Positions 1 through 6,921 of a stretch of 17,222 nt of DNA are shown here, piece by piece. The notes under the pieces are model-generated. The model saw only the letters and a program-made list of their open reading frames with translations. It did not search any database and was not told where the DNA came from. A program made the translations under genes and the position numbers. Source of the DNA: Asanoa sp040654855 (GTDB lineage Bacteria; Actinomycetota; Actinomycetes; Mycobacteriales; Micromonosporaceae); NCBI RefSeq assembly GCF_040654855.1, contig NZ_JBFAIU010000156.1:1-17222 (forward strand), in the 5' to 3' direction. The stretch's first letter is position 1, and each line of letters opens with the position of its first letter.

Positions 1-835
1 GCCTGACCTACCAGCCCCGCTGACCGCGGCCGGCGGGCCGGTCCCGCCCTGGAGCCACAACCCCTACGGCGCCGCGCCGGCCGGACCGCCACCCCAACCG
101 CGCCGCGGCGGGCGGCTGGCCGCGACCGCGGCGGGCGTCCTCGTGCTGGCCGTCGGTGGCGGCGTCGCCGGCGGCGTGATCGGCGCCCACGCCGACCAGT
201 CCCCACCGGCCGCGAGCGCCGCCACGGCCGACGCGACGAACGTGTCCACCCAGTCGGCGACGATGGCCTCGGTCGCCGCCCGCACGTCGCCGAGCGTGGT
301 CACGATCACCGTGCAGGTGCCGCAGGGCACCGTCGAGGGCTCCGGCGTGATCGTCGACGACCAGGGCCGGATCATCACGAACAACCACGTCGTCGAGCAG
401 TCCCGCGGCGGCGCGACCGTGCAGCTCTCCGACGGACGTTCGCTGCCCGCGCAGATCCTGCGCACGGACCCGAGCCACGACCTGGCCCTGCTGCGGGTCG
501 ACCCGAGCGGCCTGACCCCGGCGACGCTGGGCGACAGCGCGAACGTGCGGGTCGGCGACACCGTGCTGGCCTTCGGCAGCCCGCTGGGCCTGTCCGGCAC
601 CGTCACCTCGGGCATCGTCTCGGCGCTGGACCGCAATGCGCAGGACCTGGGACTGTCCGGCCTGATCCAGACCGACGCGCCGATCAACTCCGGCAACTCG
701 GGCGGCCCGCTGGTCAACGCCGCCGGCCAGGTCATCGCGATCAACGTCGCCAACGCCTCGACCAGCCAGGGCGGCGGGAGCATCGGCATCGGTTTCGCGA
801 TCCCGATCAACGAGGCCCAGTCGTTGCTGAGCTGA
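1..835 (+). CDS. Membrane-anchored trypsin-like serine protease (S1C/HtrA-like), 5' end missing
   Basis: The reading frame is open from the left edge (first full codon at position 2) to a TGA at 833-835, so the true start lies outside the window. The visible N-terminus is rich in Pro, Gly and Ala. It is followed by basic residues (PRRGGR) and one hydrophobic segment at about 110-190, which looks like a single membrane anchor placing the catalytic domain outside the cell. The chymotrypsin-fold triad is complete: His in NNHVVE (codon 386-388), Asp in HDLALLRVD (479-481) and Ser in NSGNSGGPLVN (698-700). This pattern is typical of S1C/DegP-type quality-control proteases. The protein stops shortly after GFAIPINEAQSLLS, where most family members continue into a PDZ domain, so this is a PDZ-less form. 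The stop codon directly abuts a large inverted repeat. The protease assignment is firm; the substrate is unknown. Confidence 0.9.
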   Translation, partial: PDLPAPLTAAGGPVPPWSHNPYGAAPAGPPPQPRRGGRLAATAAGVLVLAVGGGVAGGVIGAHADQSPPAASAATADATNVSTQSATMASVAARTSPSVVTITVQVPQGTVEGSGVIVDDQGRIITNNHVVEQSRGGATVQLSDGRSLPAQILRTDPSHDLALLRVDPSGLTPATLGDSANVRVGDTVLAFGSPLGLSGTVTSGIVSALDRNAQDLGLSGLIQTDAPINSGNSGGPLVNAAGQVIAINVANASTSQGGGSIGIGFAIPINEAQSLLS

Positions 836-903
836 CTTTGCTCTGCCGCCACATACGCACCACCCTTTTAGCGGGGTGGTGCGTATGTGGATGCAGAGCA
901 AAG
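836..903. repeat. 68-nt near-perfect inverted repeat (hairpin) between protease and kinase genes
   Basis: An outer arm CTTTGCTCTGC (836-846) pairs perfectly with 893-903. An inner 17-nt arm, CCACATACGCACCACCC (849-865), pairs perfectly with 874-890. Only a 2x2 mismatch (847-848/891-892) and an 8-nt loop TTTTAGCG interrupt the 28 paired positions. No T-run follows the right arm, so it is not a canonical intrinsic terminator. It could still stop transcription of the protease gene, or be one copy of a dispersed palindromic repeat. The possible start codons of the kinase at 876, 885 and 891 lie inside the right arm. Confidence 0.85.
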
Positions 904-2096
904 CGTTGGTGCGGGGGTCGACCTATCGGCGTGGGGTGCATCTGCTGCTCGGCGGCGTGATCGCGCTGCCGTACGTGCTGCTCGCGGTCGTCTTCGTGAG
1001 CATGCTGACCAGCGACGACCTGCCGAAGCCGGCCGTCTGGGTACTGGTCCTCGTCGGCGCCGTGATCGGTGTGACGCCCGCGTTCCTCGGCGGCACCCGC
1101 GCCGTCGAGATCGTCGCGGCCCGCGGGCTGCTCGGCGTCGACCTGCCGGACCCGGCCGGTCCGGCCGACCGGGAGACCACCCTGCGCGGCGCCCTCTGGT
1201 ACGGCCTGCACCTGCTCTTCGGCGCCCTCGTCGGGCTCGCCCTGTTCAGCGCGCTGCCGATGGCGCTGGTCTTCGTGCTGCAGTGGTTCGCCGGCGACCG
1301 CGTCGACCGCGTCGGCCTGCCGTTCGCCGACTGGAGCCCGGCCGCCCTCACCGGTGTCGGGATCGTCCTGCTGGTCCTGCTCGGTTACGCGGTCGCCGGG
1401 CTCGGCGCGCTCGCCGCCCAGCTCGCGCCGACGCTGCTCGGTCCCTCGCCGGCCGAACGGATCGCCGCCCTGGAAGCCCGCGCCGGGCATCTCGTCGAGC
1501 GCACCCGGCTCGCCCGCGAGCTGCACGACTCGGTCGGCCACGCGCTGACGGTGACCACGCTGCAGGCGGCGGCCGCGCAGCGCGCCCTCGACGACCCGGA
1601 GTTCGTCCGGCGGGCGCTGGTAGCCATCGAGGAGGCCGGCCGGGCGGCGATGGACGACCTCGACCACGTGCTCGGCCTGCTCCGGGACGCCGAACGGGCT
1701 GAACGCCCCGCGCCGCAACGGACGCTGGCCGACATCGACCGCGTCGTCGCGGACGTCACCGGCGCCGGCCTGCGCGTCGCGCTGACCCGTGCCGGTCCGC
1801 TCGCCAGCGTTCCGGCGGCGCTGTCGCGCGAGGGCTACCGGATCGTGCAGGAGGCGCTGACGAACGCGGTGCGGCACGCCGGCGCCGTGCCGGTTACCGT
1901 GCGGATCGCGGTCGTGGACCGGTCGCTGCGGATCGAGGTGGCGAACCCCGTGACCCGGGACCAGCCCGTCGACCCGTCCGGCCGTGGCCTGGCCGGCATG
2001 CGGGAGCGGGTCGACGTGCTCGGCGGGCGGATGGCGGCCGGGCGCGCGGACGGACAGTTCACGGTCGCGGTGCGGCTGCCGACGGGAGGGTCATGA
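885..2096 (+). CDS. Two-component sensor histidine kinase (NarL/DesK-type, HisKA_3)
   Basis: This membrane kinase autophosphorylates on His and passes the phosphate to the regulator encoded next. The N-terminal half carries about four hydrophobic segments (roughly codons at 945-1010, 1035-1090, 1200-1280 and 1350-1420) and resembles the actinobacterial putative sensor domain. The dimerisation/phosphoacceptor motif is ELHDSVGH, with the His codon at 1524-1526. The HATPase domain shows an N-box (VQEALTNAVRHAG) and a G-box (GRGLAGMRERV). The stop overlaps the regulator start as ATGA. The start is uncertain. GTG 876, ATG 885 and ATG 891 all fall in the inverted repeat, with no clean Shine-Dalgarno sequence. 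TTG 906 or GTG 909 would begin just before the family-like stretch RGSTYRRGVHLLLGG and may be the real start. The signal sensed is unknown. Confidence 0.88.
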   Translation: MWMQSKALVRGSTYRRGVHLLLGGVIALPYVLLAVVFVSMLTSDDLPKPAVWVLVLVGAVIGVTPAFLGGTRAVEIVAARGLLGVDLPDPAGPADRETTLRGALWYGLHLLFGALVGLALFSALPMALVFVLQWFAGDRVDRVGLPFADWSPAALTGVGIVLLVLLGYAVAGLGALAAQLAPTLLGPSPAERIAALEARAGHLVERTRLARELHDSVGHALTVTTLQAAAAQRALDDPEFVRRALVAIEEAGRAAMDDLDHVLGLLRDAERAERPAPQRTLADIDRVVADVTGAGLRVALTRAGPLASVPAALSREGYRIVQEALTNAVRHAGAVPVTVRIAVVDRSLRIEVANPVTRDQPVDPSGRGLAGMRERVDVLGGRMAAGRADGQFTVAVRLPTGGS

Positions 2097-2740
2097 CGGT
2101 GGTACGGGTGCTGATCGTCGACGACGACGCGCTGGTCCGCGTCGGCCTGCGGACGATCGTCGACGCCGAGCCGGACCTCGAGGTGGTGGCCGAGGCGGGC
2201 GACGGCTCCGAGGTGCCGCCGCTGGTCGCCCGGCACCGGCCCGACGTGGTGCTGATGGACGTCCGGATGCCCGACGTGGACGGGATCCAGGCCACCCGGC
2301 ACCTGCTCGCCACCGCGGCCGCGCCGCCCCGGGTCATCGTCGTCACCACGTTCGAGAACGACGACCACGTGTACGACGCCCTGCGCGCCGGCGCCAGCGG
2401 GTTCCTGCTCAAGCGCGCCCGGCCGGCCGAGGTGGTCGACGCGATCCGCCTGGTCGCGCGCGGCGACTCGCTGCTGTTCCCGGCCGCGATCCGCCGGCTG
2501 GTCGCCGCCCGCGGTGGCACCGCCGACCGACGGACGGCCCGGCTCACCGCGCGCGAGGCCGAGGTGCTGCGCCTGATGGCGGCCGGACTGTCCAATGCGG
2601 AGATCGCCGAGCGGTTGGTGGTCGGCGCCGAGACGGTCAAGACCCACGTCGGCAACGTGCTCGGCAAGCTCGGCGCCCGCGACCGGGTCCAGGCCGTCAT
2701 CACCGCGTACGAGTCGGGCTTCGTCACGCCCGCCGGGTGA
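2093..2740 (+). CDS. LuxR/NarL-family response regulator
   Basis: This is the DNA-binding partner of the upstream kinase, 215 residues, the usual length for the family. The receiver domain (about 1-120) has the acidic pocket D10-D12, phosphoacceptor D56 in VVLMDVRMPD, the switch Thr85/86 and conserved K107 in FLLKRA. A LuxR-type helix-turn-helix fills about 150-208 (LTAREAEVLRLMAAGLSN, then EIAERL and TVKTHVGNVLGKL). The ATG overlaps the kinase stop by 4 nt and is preceded by GGGAGGG at 2084-2090, which supports translational coupling. Target genes cannot be read from sequence; the adjacent membrane protein gene is one candidate by position. Confidence 0.95.
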   Translation: MTVVRVLIVDDDALVRVGLRTIVDAEPDLEVVAEAGDGSEVPPLVARHRPDVVLMDVRMPDVDGIQATRHLLATAAAPPRVIVVTTFENDDHVYDALRAGASGFLLKRARPAEVVDAIRLVARGDSLLFPAAIRRLVAARGGTADRRTARLTAREAEVLRLMAAGLSNAEIAERLVVGAETVKTHVGNVLGKLGARDRVQAVITAYESGFVTPAG

Positions 2741-2779
2741 GCTCCCCCGCGCAGGGGAGCCGGTCCACCCCGCGCGGGG
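2741..2779 (+). terminator. Two GC-rich hairpins after the response regulator (possible terminator)
   Basis: Immediately after the regulator stop, GCTCCCC (2741-2747) pairs with GGGGAGC (2754-2760) across a 6-nt loop. A second perfect palindrome, CCCCGCGCGGGG, follows at 2768-2779. Neither has a T-run. U-less hairpins of this kind can terminate in high-GC actinobacteria, but this is inference. The hairpins fall in the 75-nt gap before the membrane protein gene and could attenuate transcription into it. Confidence 0.45.
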
Positions 2780-2815
2780 AGGATCCGGCGCCGCGCCGGC
2801 GGGAGCGTGGGTGGC

Positions 2816-3886
2816 ATGACGAACTCCCGCAACCTGGCCGGTTCTCTGGCCGCCGCCTGGGCCCTGGCCTACGGCGTCGTCGCATTGGTCTGGGCGGTGA
2901 CCGGCGACGGTTACCCGTTCGGCGTCAACAACCCCGACGACCAGACGCACCCGCTGCGCGCGGTGCCCGCCGACGTCGGCGCCGCGGTGTTCGCCGTGGT
3001 GCTGCTCGCCGCGGGCGTGCTCGCGCTGGCGGTCACGCAGCCGCCGCGACCACCGCGCGCGGTGCGCGCCGCGGTGCTCGGGATCGGTTGGACGATCGTG
3101 GCGGCGCTGGTCTTCCTGGTGCCCGGCGCGCACATCCTGGCGATCGCCGGCTACGCCCCGATGCTGCTGATCGGCGCGCCGTTCGGCTGGCCATCGGAGA
3201 TCGACTACGGCGTGATCTTCAACTGGACCACGGCCAACGAGCTGTCGGCGATCGTCGGCGGCCTGCTGCTCGGGCGGGCGCTGCTGACCTGGCAGGGCCG
3301 CGCCTCGTCCGCCGGCCCGGTCCGCTGGGGCCCGTGGGTGACCTACGTCGCGGCGGCCGTGCCGGCGTTCTACGGGCTGACGCGGCTGACCTGGGCGGTC
3401 GGCATCCCGCTCGGCATCGACCGGGCGACCCTCGACGAGCCGGACCTGGTCTGGGCGGCCACCGGTCTCGGCGGCTTCGCCCTGATCGGCAGCGTCCTGA
3501 CCATCGGCCTGCTGCGCCCGTGGGGCGAGCGGTTCCCGCGCTGGATGCCCGGCCTGGCCGGCCGCCGGGTGCCCGTGCGCCTGGCCACGATCCCGGCGGC
3601 GGCCGTCGCGCTGGCGGTCGGCGCGGCGAGCGCGAGCTTCCTCACCGACAGCGAGGCCCTGCGGCTCATCGCCGACGGCGACCTGGCCGTCCTCCCGATG
3701 GCGTTCTGGCCGCTGTGGACGGTCACCCTGCTGCTCGCCGCCCACGCCTACCACCGCCGCCGGGCCGCTGCCGCGCACCCGTCCGAAGATCGTGCGGGTC
3801 AGGCGGCGGACCAGGCGTCCACGACGGCGCCCGTGTCCACGACGGCGCCGAAGCCGAAGCCGAGCGTCACAAGGGCCGCATCATGA
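2816..3886 (+). CDS. Polytopic integral membrane protein of unknown function
   Basis: The gene encodes 356 residues with about eight or nine hydrophobic segments (approximate residues 10-29, 52-73, 85-104, 106-125, 140-157, 170-190, 213-235, 255-275, 290-312). No catalytic or transporter motif is recognised. ATG 2816 is chosen over GTG 2807 because GGGAG at 2801-2805 sits 10 nt before it but only 1 nt before the GTG. The C-terminal tail after the last membrane segment is low-complexity, with two STTAP repeats and a KPKPS stretch. Its last 28 or so codons lie antisense to the end of the convergent isochorismatase-like gene, so this tail may be read-through sequence without function. The gene follows a kinase/regulator pair and may be its target, but nothing in the sequence proves that. 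Confidence 0.75.
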   Translation: MTNSRNLAGSLAAAWALAYGVVALVWAVTGDGYPFGVNNPDDQTHPLRAVPADVGAAVFAVVLLAAGVLALAVTQPPRPPRAVRAAVLGIGWTIVAALVFLVPGAHILAIAGYAPMLLIGAPFGWPSEIDYGVIFNWTTANELSAIVGGLLLGRALLTWQGRASSAGPVRWGPWVTYVAAAVPAFYGLTRLTWAVGIPLGIDRATLDEPDLVWAATGLGGFALIGSVLTIGLLRPWGERFPRWMPGLAGRRVPVRLATIPAAAVALAVGAASASFLTDSEALRLIADGDLAVLPMAFWPLWTVTLLLAAHAYHRRRAAAAHPSEDRAGQAADQASTTAPVSTTAPKPKPSVTRAAS

Positions 3887-4416
3887 CGCGCCTTCTCCAG
3901 CTCCCCGGTCGCGTCCGACACGACGAAGACCCGGTAGTCACGCTGGCTCGCGTCGCGGGCCGTCGTCTCGACGCACATGTTCGTCGTGACGCCGCAGATC
4001 ACCAGGTTGTCGACCCCCAGGCTGGTCAGCACCGGCTCCAGGCCAGTGCCGTAGAAGGCCGAGTAGCGGTTCTTGTCGATGACGAAGTCGTCGGTGGTCG
4101 CGGGCAGCTCGTCGACGAGCTCGGCGTCCCACGTGCCGGCGGCGAGCGACCCGGTCGATGCGAGCGCGGGCATGAGCTCGTGGACGAGCACACCGCCGTC
4201 CCGGTAGTCCGCGCGATACACGTACCGCGTGTAGATTACCGGCACCCTGGCGGCGCGTGCCGCGTCGACGAGCCGCTGGCAACCCGCGATCGCCGCGGTG
4301 CACAGCGATACGTCCAGTCCCAGCTTTGCGAAGGAGCCCTCGGGATGGCAGAAGCCGTTCTGCATGTCGACGACCAGGAGTGCCGTGCGATCGGGCCCGT
4401 TGAGCGTTAGCGGCAT
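3799..4416 (-). CDS. Isochorismatase-family cysteine hydrolase
   Basis: The family covers cytosolic hydrolases of amides, carbamoyl compounds and isochorismate (N-carbamoylsarcosine amidase, nicotinamidase and RutB-like enzymes). Measured from ATG 4416, the 205-residue protein has the complete Asp-Lys-Cys triad: D17 in LLVVDMQNGF, K115 in VIDKNRYSAF and C148 in GVTTNMCVETTARDA. The VTTNMC block includes the cis-peptide region typical of the fold. An upstream in-frame ATG (4431) and a longer frame to 4476 exist. However, 4416 starts just before the conserved domain and lies about where transcription from a putative -10 box at 4423-4428 would begin, which suggests a leaderless mRNA. The gene is divergent from the GntR regulator and its 3' end overlaps the convergent membrane protein gene by 88 nt. 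A role on an amide linked to the neighbouring catabolic operon is inference. Confidence 0.9.
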   Translation of the reverse strand: MPLTLNGPDRTALLVVDMQNGFCHPEGSFAKLGLDVSLCTAAIAGCQRLVDAARAARVPVIYTRYVYRADYRDGGVLVHELMPALASTGSLAAGTWDAELVDELPATTDDFVIDKNRYSAFYGTGLEPVLTSLGVDNLVICGVTTNMCVETTARDASQRDYRVFVVSDATGELEKARHDAALVTLGFGFGAVVDTGAVVDAWSAA

Positions 4417-4468
4417 GGGGCCATCTAACATCAGACTTTTGTCGGAACACAACCGGTAAGGTTCTTGC
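4417..4468. promoter_or_regulatory. Divergent isochorismatase/GntR promoter region with TCAGAC element
   Basis: On the minus strand, TTGTGT (4452-4447), an 18-nt spacer and TTAGAT (4428-4423) form a weak sigma70-like promoter for the isochorismatase gene. The expected transcription start falls at about 4416, the ATG itself. On the plus strand, TAAGGT (4457-4462) is a possible -10 box for the GntR gene and would place its start of transcription near the GTG at 4469. TCAGAC (4431-4436, GTCTGA on the minus strand) lies in the minus-strand spacer and near the plus-strand -35 position. One bound GntR dimer could therefore repress both genes. The promoter boxes are by-eye matches only. Confidence 0.5.
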
Positions 4469-5194
4469 GTGAACACTCGCGTCTCCGCGGCCGCCCCCGC
4501 CTATCAGGAGCTCGCCGACCGGCTACGGGAGCAGGTCCTGGCCGGCACGTTCGCCCCAGGCGACCGCCTGCCGACCGAGCCGGAACTGTGCGCGCTCTAC
4601 GGCGTCAGTCGCAGCACGGTGCGGGAGGCGCTGCGCGTGCTGTCGAGCCAGCACCTCGTCACGACGGTCCGCGGCGTGGCCGGGGGCACGTTCGTCGTCC
4701 GCCCCGAGCCCCACCAGATCAGCTCCTACCTGCAAGCGAGCTTCTCGCTGCTGACCGCGTCACGCAGCGGCTCCGTCGGCGACCTGCTGGAGGTCCGGGA
4801 CATGCTGGAGGTGCCGGCCGCGGGCCTCGCCGCCCGGCGCCGCACCGCCGACGACCTCGAGGTGCTCCGGCAGTCGCTGTTCGACCCGCGCACGGTCGAC
4901 GCCGAGCACGTCTTCGAGGCCAACCGCAACTTCCATGTGTGCCTGCTGCGCGCCGCCGGCAATCCGATGCTGGAGGCGGTGACCCACCCGATGTTCGGCG
5001 TTCTCAACGAGCGCTTCCTGCGCGTTCAGGCGTCCCGTCGGTTCTGGTTCCGGGTCGACCGCGACCACCGGGAGATCCTCGCCGCGGTGGCCGACGGCGA
5101 CGCCGACGGGGCGCGGGAGGCGCAGCACGCGCACCTCCAGCACCTCCGCTCGACGTACACCCGGATAGACCGCCAGCGACGAGCAGCGACCTAG
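4469..5194 (+). CDS. GntR-family transcriptional regulator, FadR subfamily (FCD domain)
   Basis: This is a 241-residue DNA-binding regulator that typically binds a carboxylate ligand and releases DNA. The N-terminal winged helix (about 11-77) reads YQELADRLREQVLAGTF, GDRLPTEPELCALYGVSRST and VREALRVL, a classical GntR helix-turn-helix. The C-terminal all-helical FCD domain (about 98-230) keeps the usual metal/ligand residues: Asp in EVRDMLE, His in NFHVCLL, His in RDHREIL and His in AQHAHLQHL. The GTG start fits the domain boundary; GTAAGG lies 7 nt upstream and could serve either as Shine-Dalgarno or as part of a -10 box for a leaderless transcript. The gene sits between isochorismatase and TPP-enzyme genes, next to the importer operon, so it is the likely controller of the cluster. 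Its stop codon is shared with the convergent gene. Confidence 0.93.
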   Translation: MNTRVSAAAPAYQELADRLREQVLAGTFAPGDRLPTEPELCALYGVSRSTVREALRVLSSQHLVTTVRGVAGGTFVVRPEPHQISSYLQASFSLLTASRSGSVGDLLEVRDMLEVPAAGLAARRRTADDLEVLRQSLFDPRTVDAEHVFEANRNFHVCLLRAAGNPMLEAVTHPMFGVLNERFLRVQASRRFWFRVDRDHREILAAVADGDADGAREAQHAHLQHLRSTYTRIDRQRRAAT

Positions 5195-6840
5195 CCCGAC
5201 AGGGCCGTGAACACCTCCTCGTGCACGACCTCGAGGTCGGTGTGTGCGTGCAGCAGGGCCGGCGCGTCGAGCGGCAGCAGCGTGTCGAGCGCCGCGGCCA
5301 GCTCCTCCTCGGTGCGGGCGGTCGCGGCTCGCAGGCCCAGCGACCGGGCGAGCGCCGCCAGGTCGCGGCGGGGGAAGAGGGCCGGCGTGTCGTCGTGCCC
5401 GGTGCGGCGCAGCAGGTGCGCCTCGGCGGCGTACGCCCCGTCGTCGAGGACCAGCACGAGCACCGGAAGGCCGAGCCGGGCGAGGGTGTCGAGCCCGCCC
5501 GGGTTCATCAGCACGCCGCCGTCGCCCTCGACGACCAGGGTGGGCTGCGTCGGCCGCACGTGCGCCACGCCGAGTCCGACCGGCAGCGCCAGGCCGACGC
5601 TGCCCAACTGCCAGGGGAGCACGAGGTCGCGCGGGTCCGCGACGGTGACGCCGAGCGCGCCGAACCCGCTGTAATGGCCGATACCGACGACGAGACCGCG
5701 TCGCGCCGGCAGGGCCCGGTCGGCGGCGCGCAGCACCACCCGTGGATCGATCCCCGACGGCGGCCGGCCGGTCCGCCGGCCCGGCGGTGTCCCCGGCACG
5801 GGTACGGCGGGCGGCGGCACGACTCCCTCGGCACCTGACCGGAGCTGGGCGACCAGTGCGGCGGCGGTGCGGCCGGCGTCCGCGAGCACGGCGTCGTCCG
5901 GGACGGTGGTGTGCCCGACCGCCGTCGGATCCCGCTCGACCTGGACCCACCGCGCGTGCGGGCACACCGTGCCGTTCGCGGTGGTGAAGCGGTTGAGGGA
6001 CGCACCGAAGGCCAGCACGAGGTCGACGTCGACCAATGCCGCGCGCGCCTCCGCCGAGGCGAACCCGCCCACCACACCGAGGTCACCGGGTCGTCCCCGG
6101 AACAGGTCCTTGGCCAGCAAGGTCGTGCCGAGCCACGCCCCGCCCAGCGCGGCCACCGCCACGAGGTCCGCGGCGGCGGCGAGGGCGCCGCGCCCGGCGA
6201 GCACCAAGGGTCGCCGGGCCTTCGCCAGGCGCTCGGCAAGCCGCTCCACCTCCGCCGCCGACGGCTCTCGCGGCGGCGCCACGACCGGCAACTCGGCCAC
6301 CGCGGGCCCGCCGAACGCCCGACCGGCAACTCCGCCGGGCGGACTGTTCTGGAGGTCGACCGGCAGGTTGAGCACCGCCGGAAGGCGACGCGTCCGGGCC
6401 GCCCGGGCGGCCACGGCGACATCCTCGGCCACCGTCTGCGGCAGGCGGACCGGCACCCAGAGGGCGCCGGCGGCCCGGACGAACGGCTCCTGCGGCACGT
6501 CCTGCCCGTGGTGGCGGGTCGTTCGTGGGGTATCGCCGAGCAGCAACAGGACCGGCGATCCGGCGAGCGCCGCCGCGGTCAGGGCGGTCATCGCGTTGGT
6601 CAGCCCGGGCCCGTGTGTCACCGACGCGGCGGTGAGGTCGCCGGTGCGCCGGGCCGCGCCGTCGGCCATGGCCACGGCCTCCTGCTCGTGCCGGGCCGAC
6701 ACCCACTCAACCCCGACCTGCCCGAGGGCGAGCGCGAGGTGCAGGTTGCCGTCGCCGAGCACGCCGTACACCGTGCGGACCCCCGCCGCCGAGACCGCGT
6801 CGGCGACGTCGTGCAGGACGAGCCGTCGCTCAACTTTCAT
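5191..6840 (-). CDS. Thiamine-diphosphate-dependent enzyme, acetolactate synthase/decarboxylase-like
   Basis: The protein has 549 residues and the three-domain layout of the acetolactate synthase, benzoylformate decarboxylase and oxalyl-CoA decarboxylase superfamily. The N-terminal PYR domain (about 8-170) contains the cofactor-activating Glu, E52 in SARHEQEAVAMADG. A central domain (about 190-315) follows. The C-terminal PP domain has GDG at 439-441 followed by LVLDDGAYAAE. The usual NN or ND pair in the metal-binding motif is DD here. ATG 6840 is well supported: AGGAGGA lies just upstream on the minus strand, and the longer frame to 6942 lacks such a site. Chemistry is presumably decarboxylation or carboligation of a 2-oxo acid; the substrate cannot be told. 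The gene is divergent from the importer operon and convergent with the GntR gene. Confidence 0.88.
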   Translation of the reverse strand: MKVERRLVLHDVADAVSAAGVRTVYGVLGDGNLHLALALGQVGVEWVSARHEQEAVAMADGAARRTGDLTAASVTHGPGLTNAMTALTAAALAGSPVLLLLGDTPRTTRHHGQDVPQEPFVRAAGALWVPVRLPQTVAEDVAVAARAARTRRLPAVLNLPVDLQNSPPGGVAGRAFGGPAVAELPVVAPPREPSAAEVERLAERLAKARRPLVLAGRGALAAAADLVAVAALGGAWLGTTLLAKDLFRGRPGDLGVVGGFASAEARAALVDVDLVLAFGASLNRFTTANGTVCPHARWVQVERDPTAVGHTTVPDDAVLADAGRTAAALVAQLRSGAEGVVPPPAVPVPGTPPGRRTGRPPSGIDPRVVLRAADRALPARRGLVVGIGHYSGFGALGVTVADPRDLVLPWQLGSVGLALPVGLGVAHVRPTQPTLVVEGDGGVLMNPGGLDTLARLGLPVLVLVLDDGAYAAEAHLLRRTGHDDTPALFPRRDLAALARSLGLRAATARTEEELAAALDTLLPLDAPALLHAHTDLEVVHEEVFTALSG

Positions 6841-6888
6841 CGGGGTCCTCCTGTTACGGCGGCGCAACGTTCCGGGTTCCGCAGCAAA

Positions 6889-6899
6889 TAGTCTGACGA
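6889..6899. promoter_or_regulatory. Putative GntR/FadR-type operator TAGTCTGACGA
   Basis: TAGTCTGACGA contains the perfect palindrome GTC-T-GAC and fits the general FadR-subfamily operator form T-N-G-T-N3-A-C-N-A. It is the best match in the window to the GTCTGA elements found in the other two promoter gaps. It is assigned to the GntR protein encoded at 4469-5194 by position and motif form only. Confidence 0.5.
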
Positions 6900-6907
6900 A
6901 AAGGGTT

Positions 6908-6921
6908 GACCTGTAAAGGTC
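6908..6921. promoter_or_regulatory. Perfect 14-nt palindrome over the importer -35 box
   Basis: GACCT-GTAA-AGGTC has perfect 5-nt arms. It overlaps the last four bases of the putative -35 box TTGACC (6906-6911). Read on the minus strand together with the adjoining bases, it gives CAGACCTTTACAGG. This is 13 of 14 identical to CAGACCTTTAAAGG at 14189-14202. A protein bound here would be expected to block or modulate the importer promoter. Confidence 0.5.

Noticed and set aside
836..903. Canonical rho-independent terminator
   Set aside because: The stem is strong but no T-run follows on the plus strand. It is listed as an inverted repeat with possible terminator function.
1835..3778. A 647-codon open frame on the minus strand opposite the kinase, regulator and membrane protein genes
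   Set aside because: Its product is Arg/Gly/Asp/Gln-rich without any domain, and it lies antisense to genes with clear motifs. This is a GC-codon shadow.
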